Shown piece by piece: positions 8,599 through 18,879 of a stretch of 64,000 nucleotides of DNA (positions within the stretch are counted from its first letter, which is position 1; each line of letters opens with the position of its first letter). The notes under the pieces were generated by a model. That model did not search any database. It worked only from the letters and a program-made list of their open reading frames with translations, and was not told the DNA's origin. The translations under genes and the position numbers were made by a program. Source of the stretch: Methylobacterium radiotolerans JCM 2831 (GTDB taxonomy: Bacteria; Pseudomonadota; Alphaproteobacteria; Rhizobiales; Beijerinckiaceae); assembly GCF_000019725.1 (NCBI RefSeq), contig NC_010505.1, forward strand, positions 1 through 64,000. Reading direction: 5' to 3'.

Positions 8599-9507
8599 GT
8601 GTCGAGGACGCTGCCGCTTCTGTTGGCCACTCTGTGCTGGGCCGGGCTCGCCGCGCCGTCGGCCGCCGAGGGGCGCCTCGACAAGATCCGCGCGACCGGG
8701 CAGATCAGCCTCGGCTTCCCGGACGCGTCGCCACCCTTCGGCTTCCTCGACCAGAACGCCAAGCCGGTGGGCTATTCTCTGGAGATATGCGAGCACGTCG
8801 CGCAGAAGCTCAAAGCCGTTCTCGGCATGAACAAGCTCGAGGTGCGCCACGTGCCGGTGATGTCGGCGACCCGGATCCCGCTGATCAACAACGGTACGAT
8901 CGACCTGGAATGCGGCACCGCCAGCAACCTGCCCGAGCGGCATAAGCTGGTCTCGTTCGCGCCGACCACCTTCGTGGCGCAGGTGGTGCTGGTGGCCAAG
9001 AAGGACACGCCGGTGGATGTCGACGACATCGCGTCCTTCCGCGGCAAGGCCATCTCGGCCCAGGCCGGCGGCGAGACACAGCGCGTCGCCACCCGGATCA
9101 ACGTCCGCGACAAGCTCGACATTCAGGTGATGCCCGCCAAGGACACCGCCGAGGTGTTCCTGCTCGTGGAGACCGGCCGCGCGGCGGGCGCCATCAACGA
9201 TGACGCCCTGGCCCACGCCACGGTGGCGGGCGCCAAGCGCCCGGCGGATTACAAGATCGGCACGAAGGGCCTGGAATTCGCCCCCTACGGGATCCTGGAG
9301 CCCAAGGACGACGCGGCCTTCAAGGCGGCGGTCGACAAGGCGGTGGTCGAGTTGATCCAGGACGGGACCGTGGCGCGCCTCTACGGCAAGTACTTCGAGC
9401 AGCCGATCCCGCCGAAGGGTATCAACTTGGAGTTGCCGATGAGCGACGTTCTCAGACGTGCCCTCGCCAACCCGACCGATTCCGGTGACGAGGGGGCGTA
9501 CCGGTAA
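8599..9507 (+). CDS. amino-acid ABC transporter substrate-binding protein
   Basis: Periplasmic solute-binding protein of the polar amino-acid (glutamate/aspartate-like, SBP_bac_3) family, 302 residues. GTG 8599 is preferred: GAGGGGG (8584-8590) is well placed, and the product then opens with a clean signal peptide (SRTLPLLLATLCWAGLAAPSAAEG). Family hallmarks include GFPDASPPFGFLDQNAKPVGYSLEIC near the mature N-terminus, DLECGTASN, and KGLEFAPYGILEPKDDAAF near the C-terminus. No permease or ATPase genes adjoin it, so the partner transporter must be elsewhere. It may form a unit with the threonine aldolase 15 bp downstream. Confidence 0.9.
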   Translation: MSRTLPLLLATLCWAGLAAPSAAEGRLDKIRATGQISLGFPDASPPFGFLDQNAKPVGYSLEICEHVAQKLKAVLGMNKLEVRHVPVMSATRIPLINNGTIDLECGTASNLPERHKLVSFAPTTFVAQVVLVAKKDTPVDVDDIASFRGKAISAQAGGETQRVATRINVRDKLDIQVMPAKDTAEVFLLVETGRAAGAINDDALAHATVAGAKRPADYKIGTKGLEFAPYGILEPKDDAAFKAAVDKAVVELIQDGTVARLYGKYFEQPIPPKGINLELPMSDVLRRALANPTDSGDEGAYR

Positions 9508-9522
9508 AGCGGCGGGATCGAC

Positions 9523-10581
9523 ATGCGAAACGAACACGGCGAAGCGGCGGACGCGCCGACCGTCGTCGACCTGCGGAGCGACACGGTCACGCGGCCGACC
9601 GAGGCGATGTACGCCCGGATGCGGTCGGCGCCGCTGGGCGACGACGGGCTCGACGCCGACCCGACCGCCTGCGCGCTGGAGGAGACCGCCGCCGTTATGC
9701 TCGGCAAGGCGGCCGGCCTGTTCGTGCCGAGCTGCACGATGGGCAACCTGCTGGCGATCCTGGCCCAGGTTCAGCGCAGCGAGCAGGTCCTGCTGGAGGC
9801 CCAGGCCCACATGCTCCAAACCGAGCGCGGGGCCGCCACCCTGACGGGCGCGTTCCTGTACGGGATCGCCGGAACCGACGGTGCCATGGATCTCGACCGT
9901 CTGGAGGACGCCCTCCGGCCCAGTGCGAGCCCGCTGCGGACGGCCATGATCGCCCTGGAGACCTCGCACAACGCCGCCGGCGGCACCGTGCTGCCGCCGG
10001 ACCACATGGCGGCGGTGGCGGGGATCGCCCGCGCGCGCGGGATAAAGGTCCATCTCGACGGGGCCCGTCTGTTCAACGCAGCGACCCATCTCGGCGTCGC
10101 GCCGGCGGACCTCGCCGCCCATGTCGATACCGTGTCGCTGTGCCTGTCGAAGGGCCTGAGCGCCCCGGTCGGGGCGGTGCTCGCCGGTGACGGGCCGGTG
10201 ATCGCGGCGGCACGGCGCCTGCGGAAGATGATCGGCGGAACGCAGCGGCAGGTCGGGATCGTGGCGGCCGCCGGGCTGGAGGCGATCACCGTCATGGGCG
10301 CACGCCTCGCCGAGGATCACGACCGGGCCCGGCAGCTGAGCGACGGGCTGAACGCCATGCCGCCCCTCGCGGCGACCGCGCCGCAGACCAACATCGTGCA
10401 GGTCGATGTCTCGCGGACGGGGTGGGACAGCGCGCGCTGGGTGGCCGATCTCGACGCGGCCGGCATCCGCTCGCGCCCGCTCGGCGCGCGGCGGCTTCGG
10501 CTCGTCACGCACCGGCACATCGCGCCGGCCGACGTCGATCGCGCTGTCGCGGCCTTCCGCGCCTGCCTCGACGCGGCCTGA
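9523..10581 (+). CDS. low-specificity L-threonine aldolase
   Basis: PLP enzyme cleaving L-threonine or allo-threonine to glycine and acetaldehyde; 352 residues, normal length. Key segments are DLRSDTVTRPTEAMYARM at about 16-33, GDDGLDADPT, and HLDGARLFNAATHLG. SLCLSKGLSAPVG holds the presumed PLP lysine, Lys210, and KMIGGTQRQVGI follows. It starts 15 bp after the binding-protein stop, so the two are probably cotranscribed. A LysR regulator lies upstream, suggesting a small amino-acid uptake and breakdown module that feeds glycine to one-carbon metabolism. It converges on the exonuclease gene with a 4-bp gap. Confidence 0.93.
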   Translation: MRNEHGEAADAPTVVDLRSDTVTRPTEAMYARMRSAPLGDDGLDADPTACALEETAAVMLGKAAGLFVPSCTMGNLLAILAQVQRSEQVLLEAQAHMLQTERGAATLTGAFLYGIAGTDGAMDLDRLEDALRPSASPLRTAMIALETSHNAAGGTVLPPDHMAAVAGIARARGIKVHLDGARLFNAATHLGVAPADLAAHVDTVSLCLSKGLSAPVGAVLAGDGPVIAAARRLRKMIGGTQRQVGIVAAAGLEAITVMGARLAEDHDRARQLSDGLNAMPPLAATAPQTNIVQVDVSRTGWDSARWVADLDAAGIRSRPLGARRLRLVTHRHIAPADVDRAVAAFRACLDAA

Positions 10582-10585
10582 CCGG

Positions 10586-11455
10586 TCAGGCCGCGCCCGC
10601 GACCCGGGTCTTCGCGCCGAGCATCCGGGCGAGGAGCACGACGTCGCCGGCATTGTCCGAGAGCAGGTCGGTGATGTCGCCGACCTCCAGCGCCTTCACG
10701 TGGCGGCAGCGCATGCCGTAGCGGCCCGCCGTGCAGGTGCAGCGCAGCTCCGGGCCGCCCGGCCGCTCCTCGAGGCTGACGTGGTAGCGGTTGCCGGTCG
10801 ACCCGCGCATGGCGAAGCGCAGGGCCGCCGGCTCCTCGGGGAAGGCCGCCAGGGCCCGGCCGCTGATCGCTCCCGGCGCGCGGCGCGGCACGGCGGGACC
10901 GCCGACCGCCCGCGTGACCGGGAGGCCGAGCGCGGCCGCGAGGGCGTGCATGTCCGCGACCGCCCGCTCGCGCATCGCGGCCAGCGCGATCTCCGCGCAC
11001 GCATAGGCGTCCTCGCCGGCATCGTGGTGCTCGAAGCGGATGCCGAGGCGCCGCGCGACCTTGCCGAGCCCGCAGCCCTCCGGCGCCGGGAAGACCCGGC
11101 GAGACACCTGGACCGTGCAGAGATAGGCGAGATCGGGCACCGGCAGGCCTGCCCGGGTCAGGCCGGCGCGCAGGACGCCGATATCGAAGCTCGCGTTGTG
11201 CGCCAGGATCAGCCCGCGCGCGAGATCGCCGAGATAGGGCGCCATGACGGCGGCGAAGTCGGGCTTGTCGGCGACGTCGGCCGGCAGGATGCCGTGGACG
11301 CGAATGTTGCCCGGTGCGAAGCGCATCTCGGGGGGCCGGATCAGGTGGCTCTCGCGGCGCACGACCCGGCCATCCGCGATCCAGGCGAGCCCCACCGCGC
11401 AGGCGCTGTCACGCCGCTCGTTGGCCGTCTCGAAGTCGAGGGCCAGGACCGTCAT
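10586..11455 (-). CDS. DEDDh 3'-5' exonuclease with C-terminal SWIM-like zinc motif
   Basis: DnaQ-fold exonuclease, 289 residues. The DEDDh motifs are clear in the N-terminal 170 residues: Asp7 and Glu9 in LALDFETAN, Asp in AHNASFDIGVL, and His...Asp in HHDAGEDAYACAEI. Substrate is probably single-stranded DNA or a mismatched 3' end. After a short alanine-rich linker the C-terminal part contains RCTCTAGRYGMRCRHVKAL, a CxCx8CxH pattern that fits the SWIM zinc-binding consensus. Stand-alone bacterial DnaQ-like exonucleases usually lack this. It lies downstream of ligA on the same strand, 72 bp away with a hairpin between, which hints at a shared repair context. The precise role is unknown. Confidence 0.85.
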   Translation of the reverse strand: MTVLALDFETANERRDSACAVGLAWIADGRVVRRESHLIRPPEMRFAPGNIRVHGILPADVADKPDFAAVMAPYLGDLARGLILAHNASFDIGVLRAGLTRAGLPVPDLAYLCTVQVSRRVFPAPEGCGLGKVARRLGIRFEHHDAGEDAYACAEIALAAMRERAVADMHALAAALGLPVTRAVGGPAVPRRAPGAISGRALAAFPEEPAALRFAMRGSTGNRYHVSLEERPGGPELRCTCTAGRYGMRCRHVKALEVGDITDLLSDNAGDVVLLARMLGAKTRVAGAA

Positions 11456-11482
11456 CGCGGTTCAACCATACCGGGTGGAAGT

Positions 11483-11502
11483 TCTCGGGGTGTTCCCCGA
11501 GA
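11483..11502 (-). repeat. intercistronic hairpin between ligA and the exonuclease gene
   Basis: TCTCGGGG (11483-11490) and CCCCGAGA (11495-11502) form a perfect 8-bp stem with a four-base loop. It lies 26 bp past the ligA stop, between two genes read in the same direction, and has no U-run. Confidence 0.6.
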
Positions 11503-11527
11503 GGTCTAGGCCGGCCGGACTCGGGCT

Positions 11528-13969
<2,442 letters not shown>

Positions 13970-14024
13970 CTAACGCATCGGCGGCCGGCGGGGAGCCGGC
14001 CGCGGCGCGCAGTCCCCGATTCCC

Positions 14025-15317
14025 TCACGGGCGGGGGCTGAGCAGATCGCCGCGCCTCGCCATGCGGAAGGCCGCGAAGAACGTCGCGGCGACCAGCGCG
14101 GCGAATGCCTGCAGCGGCAGAGCCGGGGCCAGCCAGCCCGCGACCGCGGTCCCGGCGACCGAGCCGAGATTCATGGACGCCATGTACACCTCGAACTGCG
14201 TGGCCGCGCCCGGACGGCCCCGACTCGCCGCGAGCAGCGCCGGCATCAGGGCGACGATCAGCAGGCCGGGCAGCACGCTGGTGAGCGCCAGGATGGCCGG
14301 TGCCGCGGCCCCGACGAGCCCGGCAGCGATCAGGATCCCGGCCAGCACGAAGGTGACGGCGCTGCCCAGAAGCAGGGCGCGCAACGGCGACGCCGCTCCC
14401 GCGCGGTCCGACCAGACACCCACCGCGACGGCTCCCGCCGTGCCGCTCACCAGGGTCAGCACGGCCTGCAGTCGCGACAGGCCGGCGGCCTCCCAGCCCT
14501 GCCGCTGGAGGAGATCGATCGCGAAGGGCAACTCGAACAGGCCGAGCGCCGCGTCGACGCCGAAGCACAGGGCGAGCAGCCGCAGGGCGCGCGGACGGCG
14601 CAAAGCCACGACCGTCCGGCGCAGGAAGCGGCGGAACGGGACGCGCCGCGGCGCCGGTCCGCGGCGATCGAGCGACCAGAACGGATCGCTCGGCGCCTCG
14701 CGGACCAGCAGCATCGGCAGGCTCGCCACGATCGCGGCGGCGAACAGACATTGGGCGCTCGCGGAGAAGCCCCAGCTCGCGAGCGACCAGCCGAAGAGTG
14801 CGGCGCTGAGGCTCGTTCCGGCCACGAAGCCCGCCCGGGTGCAGGCGCTGACGCGGCCGAGCTCACGGGCCGGGACGTGATCCATGATCATCCGGTCGCA
14901 GGCGGTATCGAGGAGCGACGCGAACAGGCTGTGGACGAGGAAAACCAGGCCGAGCGCTCCGACGGCGTGGCCCCCGGGGACGAGGAGGAGCGCCAGCGTC
15001 GCGTGGCATCCGACCAGGGCGGCGACCGCGAAGGGGCGGCGCCGTCCCATCCGCGTGTCCCCGGCCCGGTCCACCCAGGGCCCCCAGAGCAGGGGCTGCA
15101 ACGTCCACGGCAGGCCCGCCAGAGCGAAGTGCGTCCCCACCTCCGTGGAGGAGACGCCCTGCGCCGCGAGATGATTGGCGAGCGCCGTCAGCGAGAAGCC
15201 CGCGATGAGGCCCTGATAGAGATAGGTGGCGAAGAATACCCCGTAGCGGACCGGCCGCAGGCCGAGGCTCGGTCTGCCGGACAGGCCGACGCGGAGATCC
15301 GTGCCGGACACCGTCAC
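14025..15317 (-). CDS. MFS transporter, AmpG/PAT-like
   Basis: Inner-membrane carrier of 430 residues with about twelve hydrophobic segments. The N-terminal half has YGVFFATYLYQGLIAGFSLTAL and the loop GPWVDRAGDTRMGRRRPF, resembling the AmpG/PAT branch of the major facilitator superfamily. The substrate cannot be told from sequence; AmpG proteins import muropeptides, but related carriers handle acetyl-CoA or siderophore-type compounds. It is divergent from a phosphopantetheinyl transferase gene, with a perfect 18-bp inverted repeat between the starts. That could link the carrier to a secondary metabolite or siderophore. Confidence 0.8.
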   Translation of the reverse strand: MTVSGTDLRVGLSGRPSLGLRPVRYGVFFATYLYQGLIAGFSLTALANHLAAQGVSSTEVGTHFALAGLPWTLQPLLWGPWVDRAGDTRMGRRRPFAVAALVGCHATLALLLVPGGHAVGALGLVFLVHSLFASLLDTACDRMIMDHVPARELGRVSACTRAGFVAGTSLSAALFGWSLASWGFSASAQCLFAAAIVASLPMLLVREAPSDPFWSLDRRGPAPRRVPFRRFLRRTVVALRRPRALRLLALCFGVDAALGLFELPFAIDLLQRQGWEAAGLSRLQAVLTLVSGTAGAVAVGVWSDRAGAASPLRALLLGSAVTFVLAGILIAAGLVGAAAPAILALTSVLPGLLIVALMPALLAASRGRPGAATQFEVYMASMNLGSVAGTAVAGWLAPALPLQAFAALVAATFFAAFRMARRGDLLSPRP

Positions 15318-15341
15318 GGAGCGCGGCGCTCCTTGCGGGAG

Positions 15342-15391
15342 ACGGGCGGCGATCCGATGCTGCTCCTTCCTTCCATCGGATCGCCGCCCGT
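15342..15391. repeat. perfect 18-bp inverted repeat in a divergent promoter region
   Basis: The arm at 15342-15359 (ACGGGCGGCGATCCGATG) is exactly complementary to 15374-15391, with a 14-base pyrimidine-rich spacer. It sits centrally in the 128 bp between the divergent MFS and phosphopantetheinyl transferase starts. It could be a shared operator, or a cruciform or RNA hairpin limiting read-through either way. No T-run flanks it. Confidence 0.85.
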
Positions 15392-15445
15392 GCCGTTTCG
15401 CTCCCCTGACGCTAGCGCCACTGCTTTCGCCTCGCGAGGTGGCGC

Positions 15446-16162
15446 GTGAGCGCGGTCGAGGTCTGGATCGTCGACCTCGCCCTGACCCCGGGCCAGATCG
15501 ACCGGTGCGAGGCCGTTCTCGACGCCGCGGAGCGCGGGCGGGCGGACCGGTTCCTGCGCCCGGTGGATCGGGCGCGGTTCCGCGCCAGCCACGCCGCGCT
15601 GCGGCTGATCCTCGGCGACGCGCTCGGTCTCGCGCCGGCCGACGTGGAGTTGCTGGCCGGAGCCGGCGGCAAGCCGGAGCTCGCGGGCGGGGCGCGGGGG
15701 GCCGCAGATTTCAACCTGTCCCATTCCGGCGCGCGCGCGCTGATCGGGCTCGCCCGTGACGCGTCGATCGGTGTCGATGTCGAGGCCGTCCGGCCGATCG
15801 CCGACGCGCTGCGGATCGCGGCGGCCCATTTCGCCGCCGACGAAGTGTCGGCCCTCGCCGGAGCCCCCCATGGCGCGGTCGAGCGTCGCTTCTTCGGACT
15901 TTGGACCCGCAAGGAGGCGGTGGTGAAGGCGCTGGGCAGCGGCCTGTCGCTACCGCTCGACCGCTTCAGCGTCAGCGTCCCCCCCGAACCGCCGCGCCTT
16001 CTCCGGGCTTCCGGCGACGCGTCCTGGAACCTGGACGGTCCGTGGAGCTTGGCGGAGATCGATTGCGGGAGTGATCACGTGGCGACGGTGGCGGTCCGAT
16101 CCGCAGGGGCGGAGATCACCTGCCACCGGCTCTCGGACGACTGGCCCGATCATCTGGGCTGA
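15446..16162 (+). CDS. 4'-phosphopantetheinyl transferase (Sfp type)
   Basis: Transfers phosphopantetheine from CoA to carrier-protein serines. The 238-residue length matches the Sfp/EntD group rather than the shorter AcpS. Motifs are FNLSHSGARALIG (about 90-102), IGVDVEAVRP with the magnesium-binding Asp-x-Glu, and FFGLWTRKEAVVKALG with the conserved W-KE-K. The GTG start at 15446 has GAGG six bases upstream. The last 60 residues are less conserved. No polyketide or nonribosomal synthetase is in the window, so the client carrier is unknown. The divergent MFS gene across the 18-bp inverted repeat may be functionally linked. Confidence 0.92.
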   Translation: MSAVEVWIVDLALTPGQIDRCEAVLDAAERGRADRFLRPVDRARFRASHAALRLILGDALGLAPADVELLAGAGGKPELAGGARGAADFNLSHSGARALIGLARDASIGVDVEAVRPIADALRIAAAHFAADEVSALAGAPHGAVERRFFGLWTRKEAVVKALGSGLSLPLDRFSVSVPPEPPRLLRASGDASWNLDGPWSLAEIDCGSDHVATVAVRSAGAEITCHRLSDDWPDHLG

Positions 16163-16247
16163 AAAGGCGCGAGACCGCGCTTGCGGTGGGGCAAAGGCGC
16201 GGCTATACACCCGCTCGCCGGCCCTGACGGACACGCGGGGCGGCCTT

Positions 16248-16324
16248 CGGAGTGTAGCGCAGTCTGGTAGCGCACCACGTTCGGGACGTGGGGGTCGCAG
16301 GTTCAAATCCTGCCACTCCGACCA
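16248..16324 (+). tRNA. tRNA-Pro (anticodon CGG)
   Basis: A complete 77-base cloverleaf. The acceptor arms CGGAGTG and CACTCCG pair and are followed by A and an encoded CCA (16322-16324). The anticodon stem-loop CCACG-TTCGGGA-CGTGG gives CGG. The T-arm contains GTTCAAATC. It lies at the left edge of the lower-GC accessory stretch 16.3-21.4 kb; I found no duplicated 3' end that would mark an integrated element. Confidence 0.97.
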
Positions 16325-16543
16325 AAATTCCCGCGATCTCAAGCTCGGTGAGAACGGAAAGCTGCCCTGCGTCCGCGTGCAGGTGATGCGCGACCGTCCA
16401 GCTCAGATCACGCGACGATGCCACTGCTCCGAAGTGCTCGCGAACGCGGCCATCGGCAAAGGTCCGAGGGCGTCGAGGCTCGCCGGTACCGCGTCATCCC
16501 GGATCGGTTCGCAGTCGCGCCTCCGGAGGTCATCGGGCGCGTC

Positions 16544-16825
16544 TCATTCCGGATCAGGTGTGCCGGGACCAGCCGGGCCGCGTTTCTGAGACGGCACTTC
16601 GTCGACCTCCGCAATTCTTGGGATCCTCTCCGGCGGCGTGAGCGGCGCGATGGGCACGCTCTCCACGAGAAGCGCGATCATCTCGGACCGCGAATTCAGG
16701 AGAATGGCCGGCGGCTCGCCGGTGATCTGCCGCCATCGCCTGACGAAATCGCCCGCCGGCAACTCGGCGAGGGTGTCCTGGTCGGTTGCGGGGTGGTCCG
16801 TTCTGGGCAACGCGGACTGGTCCAT
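16544..16825 (-). CDS. small hypothetical protein
   Basis: A 93-residue product from ATG 16825, with a GAGG-type SD close upstream. The central part (DTLAELPAGDFVRRWRQITGEPPAILLNSRSEMIALLVESVP) has balanced hydrophobic and charged composition and reads like a real folded domain. The opposite-strand frame here is Arg-rich shadow sequence. The last 30 residues are Pro-rich. I do not recognise the family with certainty. A longer frame reaching 16924 is open but begins in poor sequence. Around it, 16325-16543 and 16826-17122 hold nothing I can support. Confidence 0.5.
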   Translation of the reverse strand: MDQSALPRTDHPATDQDTLAELPAGDFVRRWRQITGEPPAILLNSRSEMIALLVESVPIAPLTPPERIPRIAEVDEVPSQKRGPAGPGTPDPE

Positions 16826-17122
16826 GCGCCTCAACGGCGCGGACCACGATTCGGCCTCAGCGTCTGCCCGGGATGGTGAAGCGCGCGTTGCCCCGATCGG
16901 GGAAAAATGTGCCTGCCACGGCAAACGGGGCGGGCGAGGTCAGGGGCGCTCGATGCGTTGGCGAGCACCGCAACTCTTCCTAACAGTGACAGGCGAACCG
17001 GTAAGCCCGTCGGCGTGACAGATCGGGGCGCTCGACGGCGGGTCTCTCACGATTGCGGCTCCGAGAGCTGTCATCGGTCTCGCGCGGCACACTTCACGTC
17101 CCCCACGGGGGCCTGAGCGCGG

Positions 17123-17833
17123 TCAGGCTGCGCACCGAAGCCCGTTGCCGCGGACGCTGCGAGGCACGACCATCGACCTGTCCCGGGGCGGCAGTAAGTC
17201 CATCTGCAAGCAGTGCAGCGCCAGGACGGTCTGCTCTTCCGCCAGGGCGCGCGCCGCGACGCTGAAGCGGCCGGTGGTCATCACGCACGCCTCGGCCGAT
17301 CCGGCACGCTCCGCCGCCGCCGCGTCGCCCGAGATCGGGAGGTACGCGACGTCGCGATCCGCCGATTGCAGGCACACCCCGACGCGCGTCCGGGCCCGGA
17401 GGAGGACGAAGGAGTTTCGATACTGGTATTCCAGACGCCAGGCCGCCGCTTTCAGGCGCCGCAGCATCGGCGCCTCGTAGCCTGCTTGCGCGGAGCTGGC
17501 GCAGTCGACGAGGGTCCAGGACGCGATCCCGACCGGCAGGAAGGACGCGAATTCCGCCCGGACCAACCGTCCGAAGTTGCCGATCCGGACGACGGCGCGG
17601 AGCGGCCGCGAGAGATGGGCGCGGAGCAGCCGGACCAGTACCCGTTACCAGAGCGCCACGAACGCGGCCGCATCCCGGGCAAGGCGCTCCATCCAACGGT
17701 TCTCGACGAGCAGGCGCTCAATCTGCGTTCGGGTCGTGCGGCGACACCGCTCCCTCACGCGCACGCGAAGATGCGGCCAAGCAAGCAGAAGCAGGATGGC
17801 TGTCACCCACAGAGCGACGCTCGTCGCGAACAC
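17123..17833 (-). pseudogene. probable membrane-anchored protein interrupted by an in-frame stop
   Basis: Reading from GTG 17833, the frame begins with an apparent transmembrane segment (SVALWVTAILLLLAWPHLRV) and a basic, helical stretch. It meets TAA at 17645-17647 after 62 residues and continues open in the same frame to 17123. The part after the stop (RVLVRLLRAHLSRPLRAVV, then FASFLPVGIASWTLVD) keeps the same strong G/C third-position bias, so both halves look coding. The simplest reading is one gene of about 236 codons inactivated by a nonsense mutation. Two separate genes or a sequencing error are alternatives. No SD is obvious. I do not recognise the family. Confidence 0.4.
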
Positions 17834-17981
17834 GACTGCGGGACTTCGCGAAATAAGGATGATGCTGCGACTCGCTCGCCGCAGTAATCAAGCGGACATC
17901 GCTGATCAGGTTCGTGGTAGCCCGGGTGGCGCAAGTCTTCGTGGATAGGAAGCTCAGAATCGACGCGGGTGCCTGCGTCGC

Positions 17982-18734
17982 TCAGGTCCGCATGGCCACG
18001 AACATGCCCCGGCCCTGCTGGTGGTAGTAGCCACTCTCCATCGAACCGCGGATGTCGAGCCCGAGCATGTCGTACTGCTCGTAGATCATGTCGAAGCCGC
18101 ACGCCTTCAGGAGCTGGATCAGGGCCGGCTTGGTCGGCCAGAAGGAGCGCTTGTTGCTCCACGAGGTCCATTTGTGAGCTTCGAGCTGGCTGGTGTCGTC
18201 GAGATCGTGCTCGTGCATCCAGCGGCCGGGCAGGCCTTCGTTCTCCGCCGGCGGCGAGAGCTGGAACAGGTCTCGGTTCTCGTCAGTCGCGAAATGCGTG
18301 TGCAGGATGATCACGTCGCGCACGCAGTCAGCCATGAGGCGGATGAAGGCGGCCGGTCTGTCGAGGTGGTAGAGCAGCCCGCAGCAGAACGCGGCATCGA
18401 AGGGACCGTGGGCCGCGAGGTTCCAAACATCGTCGTTGACGAAGCCGAGGTCCGGGACGCCGGCCCCATCTCTGACCCGTAGGCAGTTCTCGAAATTGGA
18501 GCGGCGCACCTCGACACCCGTGGCGCGCATTCCGGCGCGGGCGAACTCGAGCGTGTACCCGCCCTCGAGGCAGCCCAGATCGACGATCGAGCGGCCGGCC
18601 AGCCTGTGCCCGTAGAACAGCCGGAGCGAGCGCAGCGCCGCCTGGGTCCAGGGGCTGTCGGCGATCAACCAGCCCGCCTCTGGCAAGGTCTCGGACCCGT
18701 CTGCGAGGCGGATGTTGTGTGCCGTGAACGTCAT
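17982..18734 (-). CDS. SAM-dependent methyltransferase (class I)
   Basis: A 250-residue protein with the Rossmann methyltransferase core. Motif I is IVDLGCLEGGYTLEFA at about 50-65, an acidic residue follows in GVEVRRSNFENC, and motif IV is FDAAFCCGLLYHLDRP. The C-terminal part (WTSWSNKRSFWPTKPALIQLL) resembles methyltransferases found in sugar and surface-glycan clusters. The acceptor is unknown; by context it probably modifies a glycan made with the adjacent glycosyltransferase and N-formyltransferase. It is 145 bp downstream of the glycosyltransferase on the same strand. Third-position GC is lower than in housekeeping neighbours, suggesting acquisition. Confidence 0.85.
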   Translation of the reverse strand: MTFTAHNIRLADGSETLPEAGWLIADSPWTQAALRSLRLFYGHRLAGRSIVDLGCLEGGYTLEFARAGMRATGVEVRRSNFENCLRVRDGAGVPDLGFVNDDVWNLAAHGPFDAAFCCGLLYHLDRPAAFIRLMADCVRDVIILHTHFATDENRDLFQLSPPAENEGLPGRWMHEHDLDDTSQLEAHKWTSWSNKRSFWPTKPALIQLLKACGFDMIYEQYDMLGLDIRGSMESGYYHQQGRGMFVAMRT

Positions 18735-18879
18735 GCCGCCTTTCCACGCCGCACACCCTCACCGAGCGGGGACGCCCTGAGTCTATATGGGCCGCGGCCG
18801 ATCGGTTCACGTGGTTTGTGGATTTGCCCGTGTGGAACGGCCCGCGCGCGGATTCGAAATGCGCGCGCGGCGGCGCGCG

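Noticed and set aside
16418..16879. Plus-strand open frame after tRNA-Pro
   Set aside because: Arg-rich shadow composition; the minus-strand frame in the same place looks more protein-like and has an SD.
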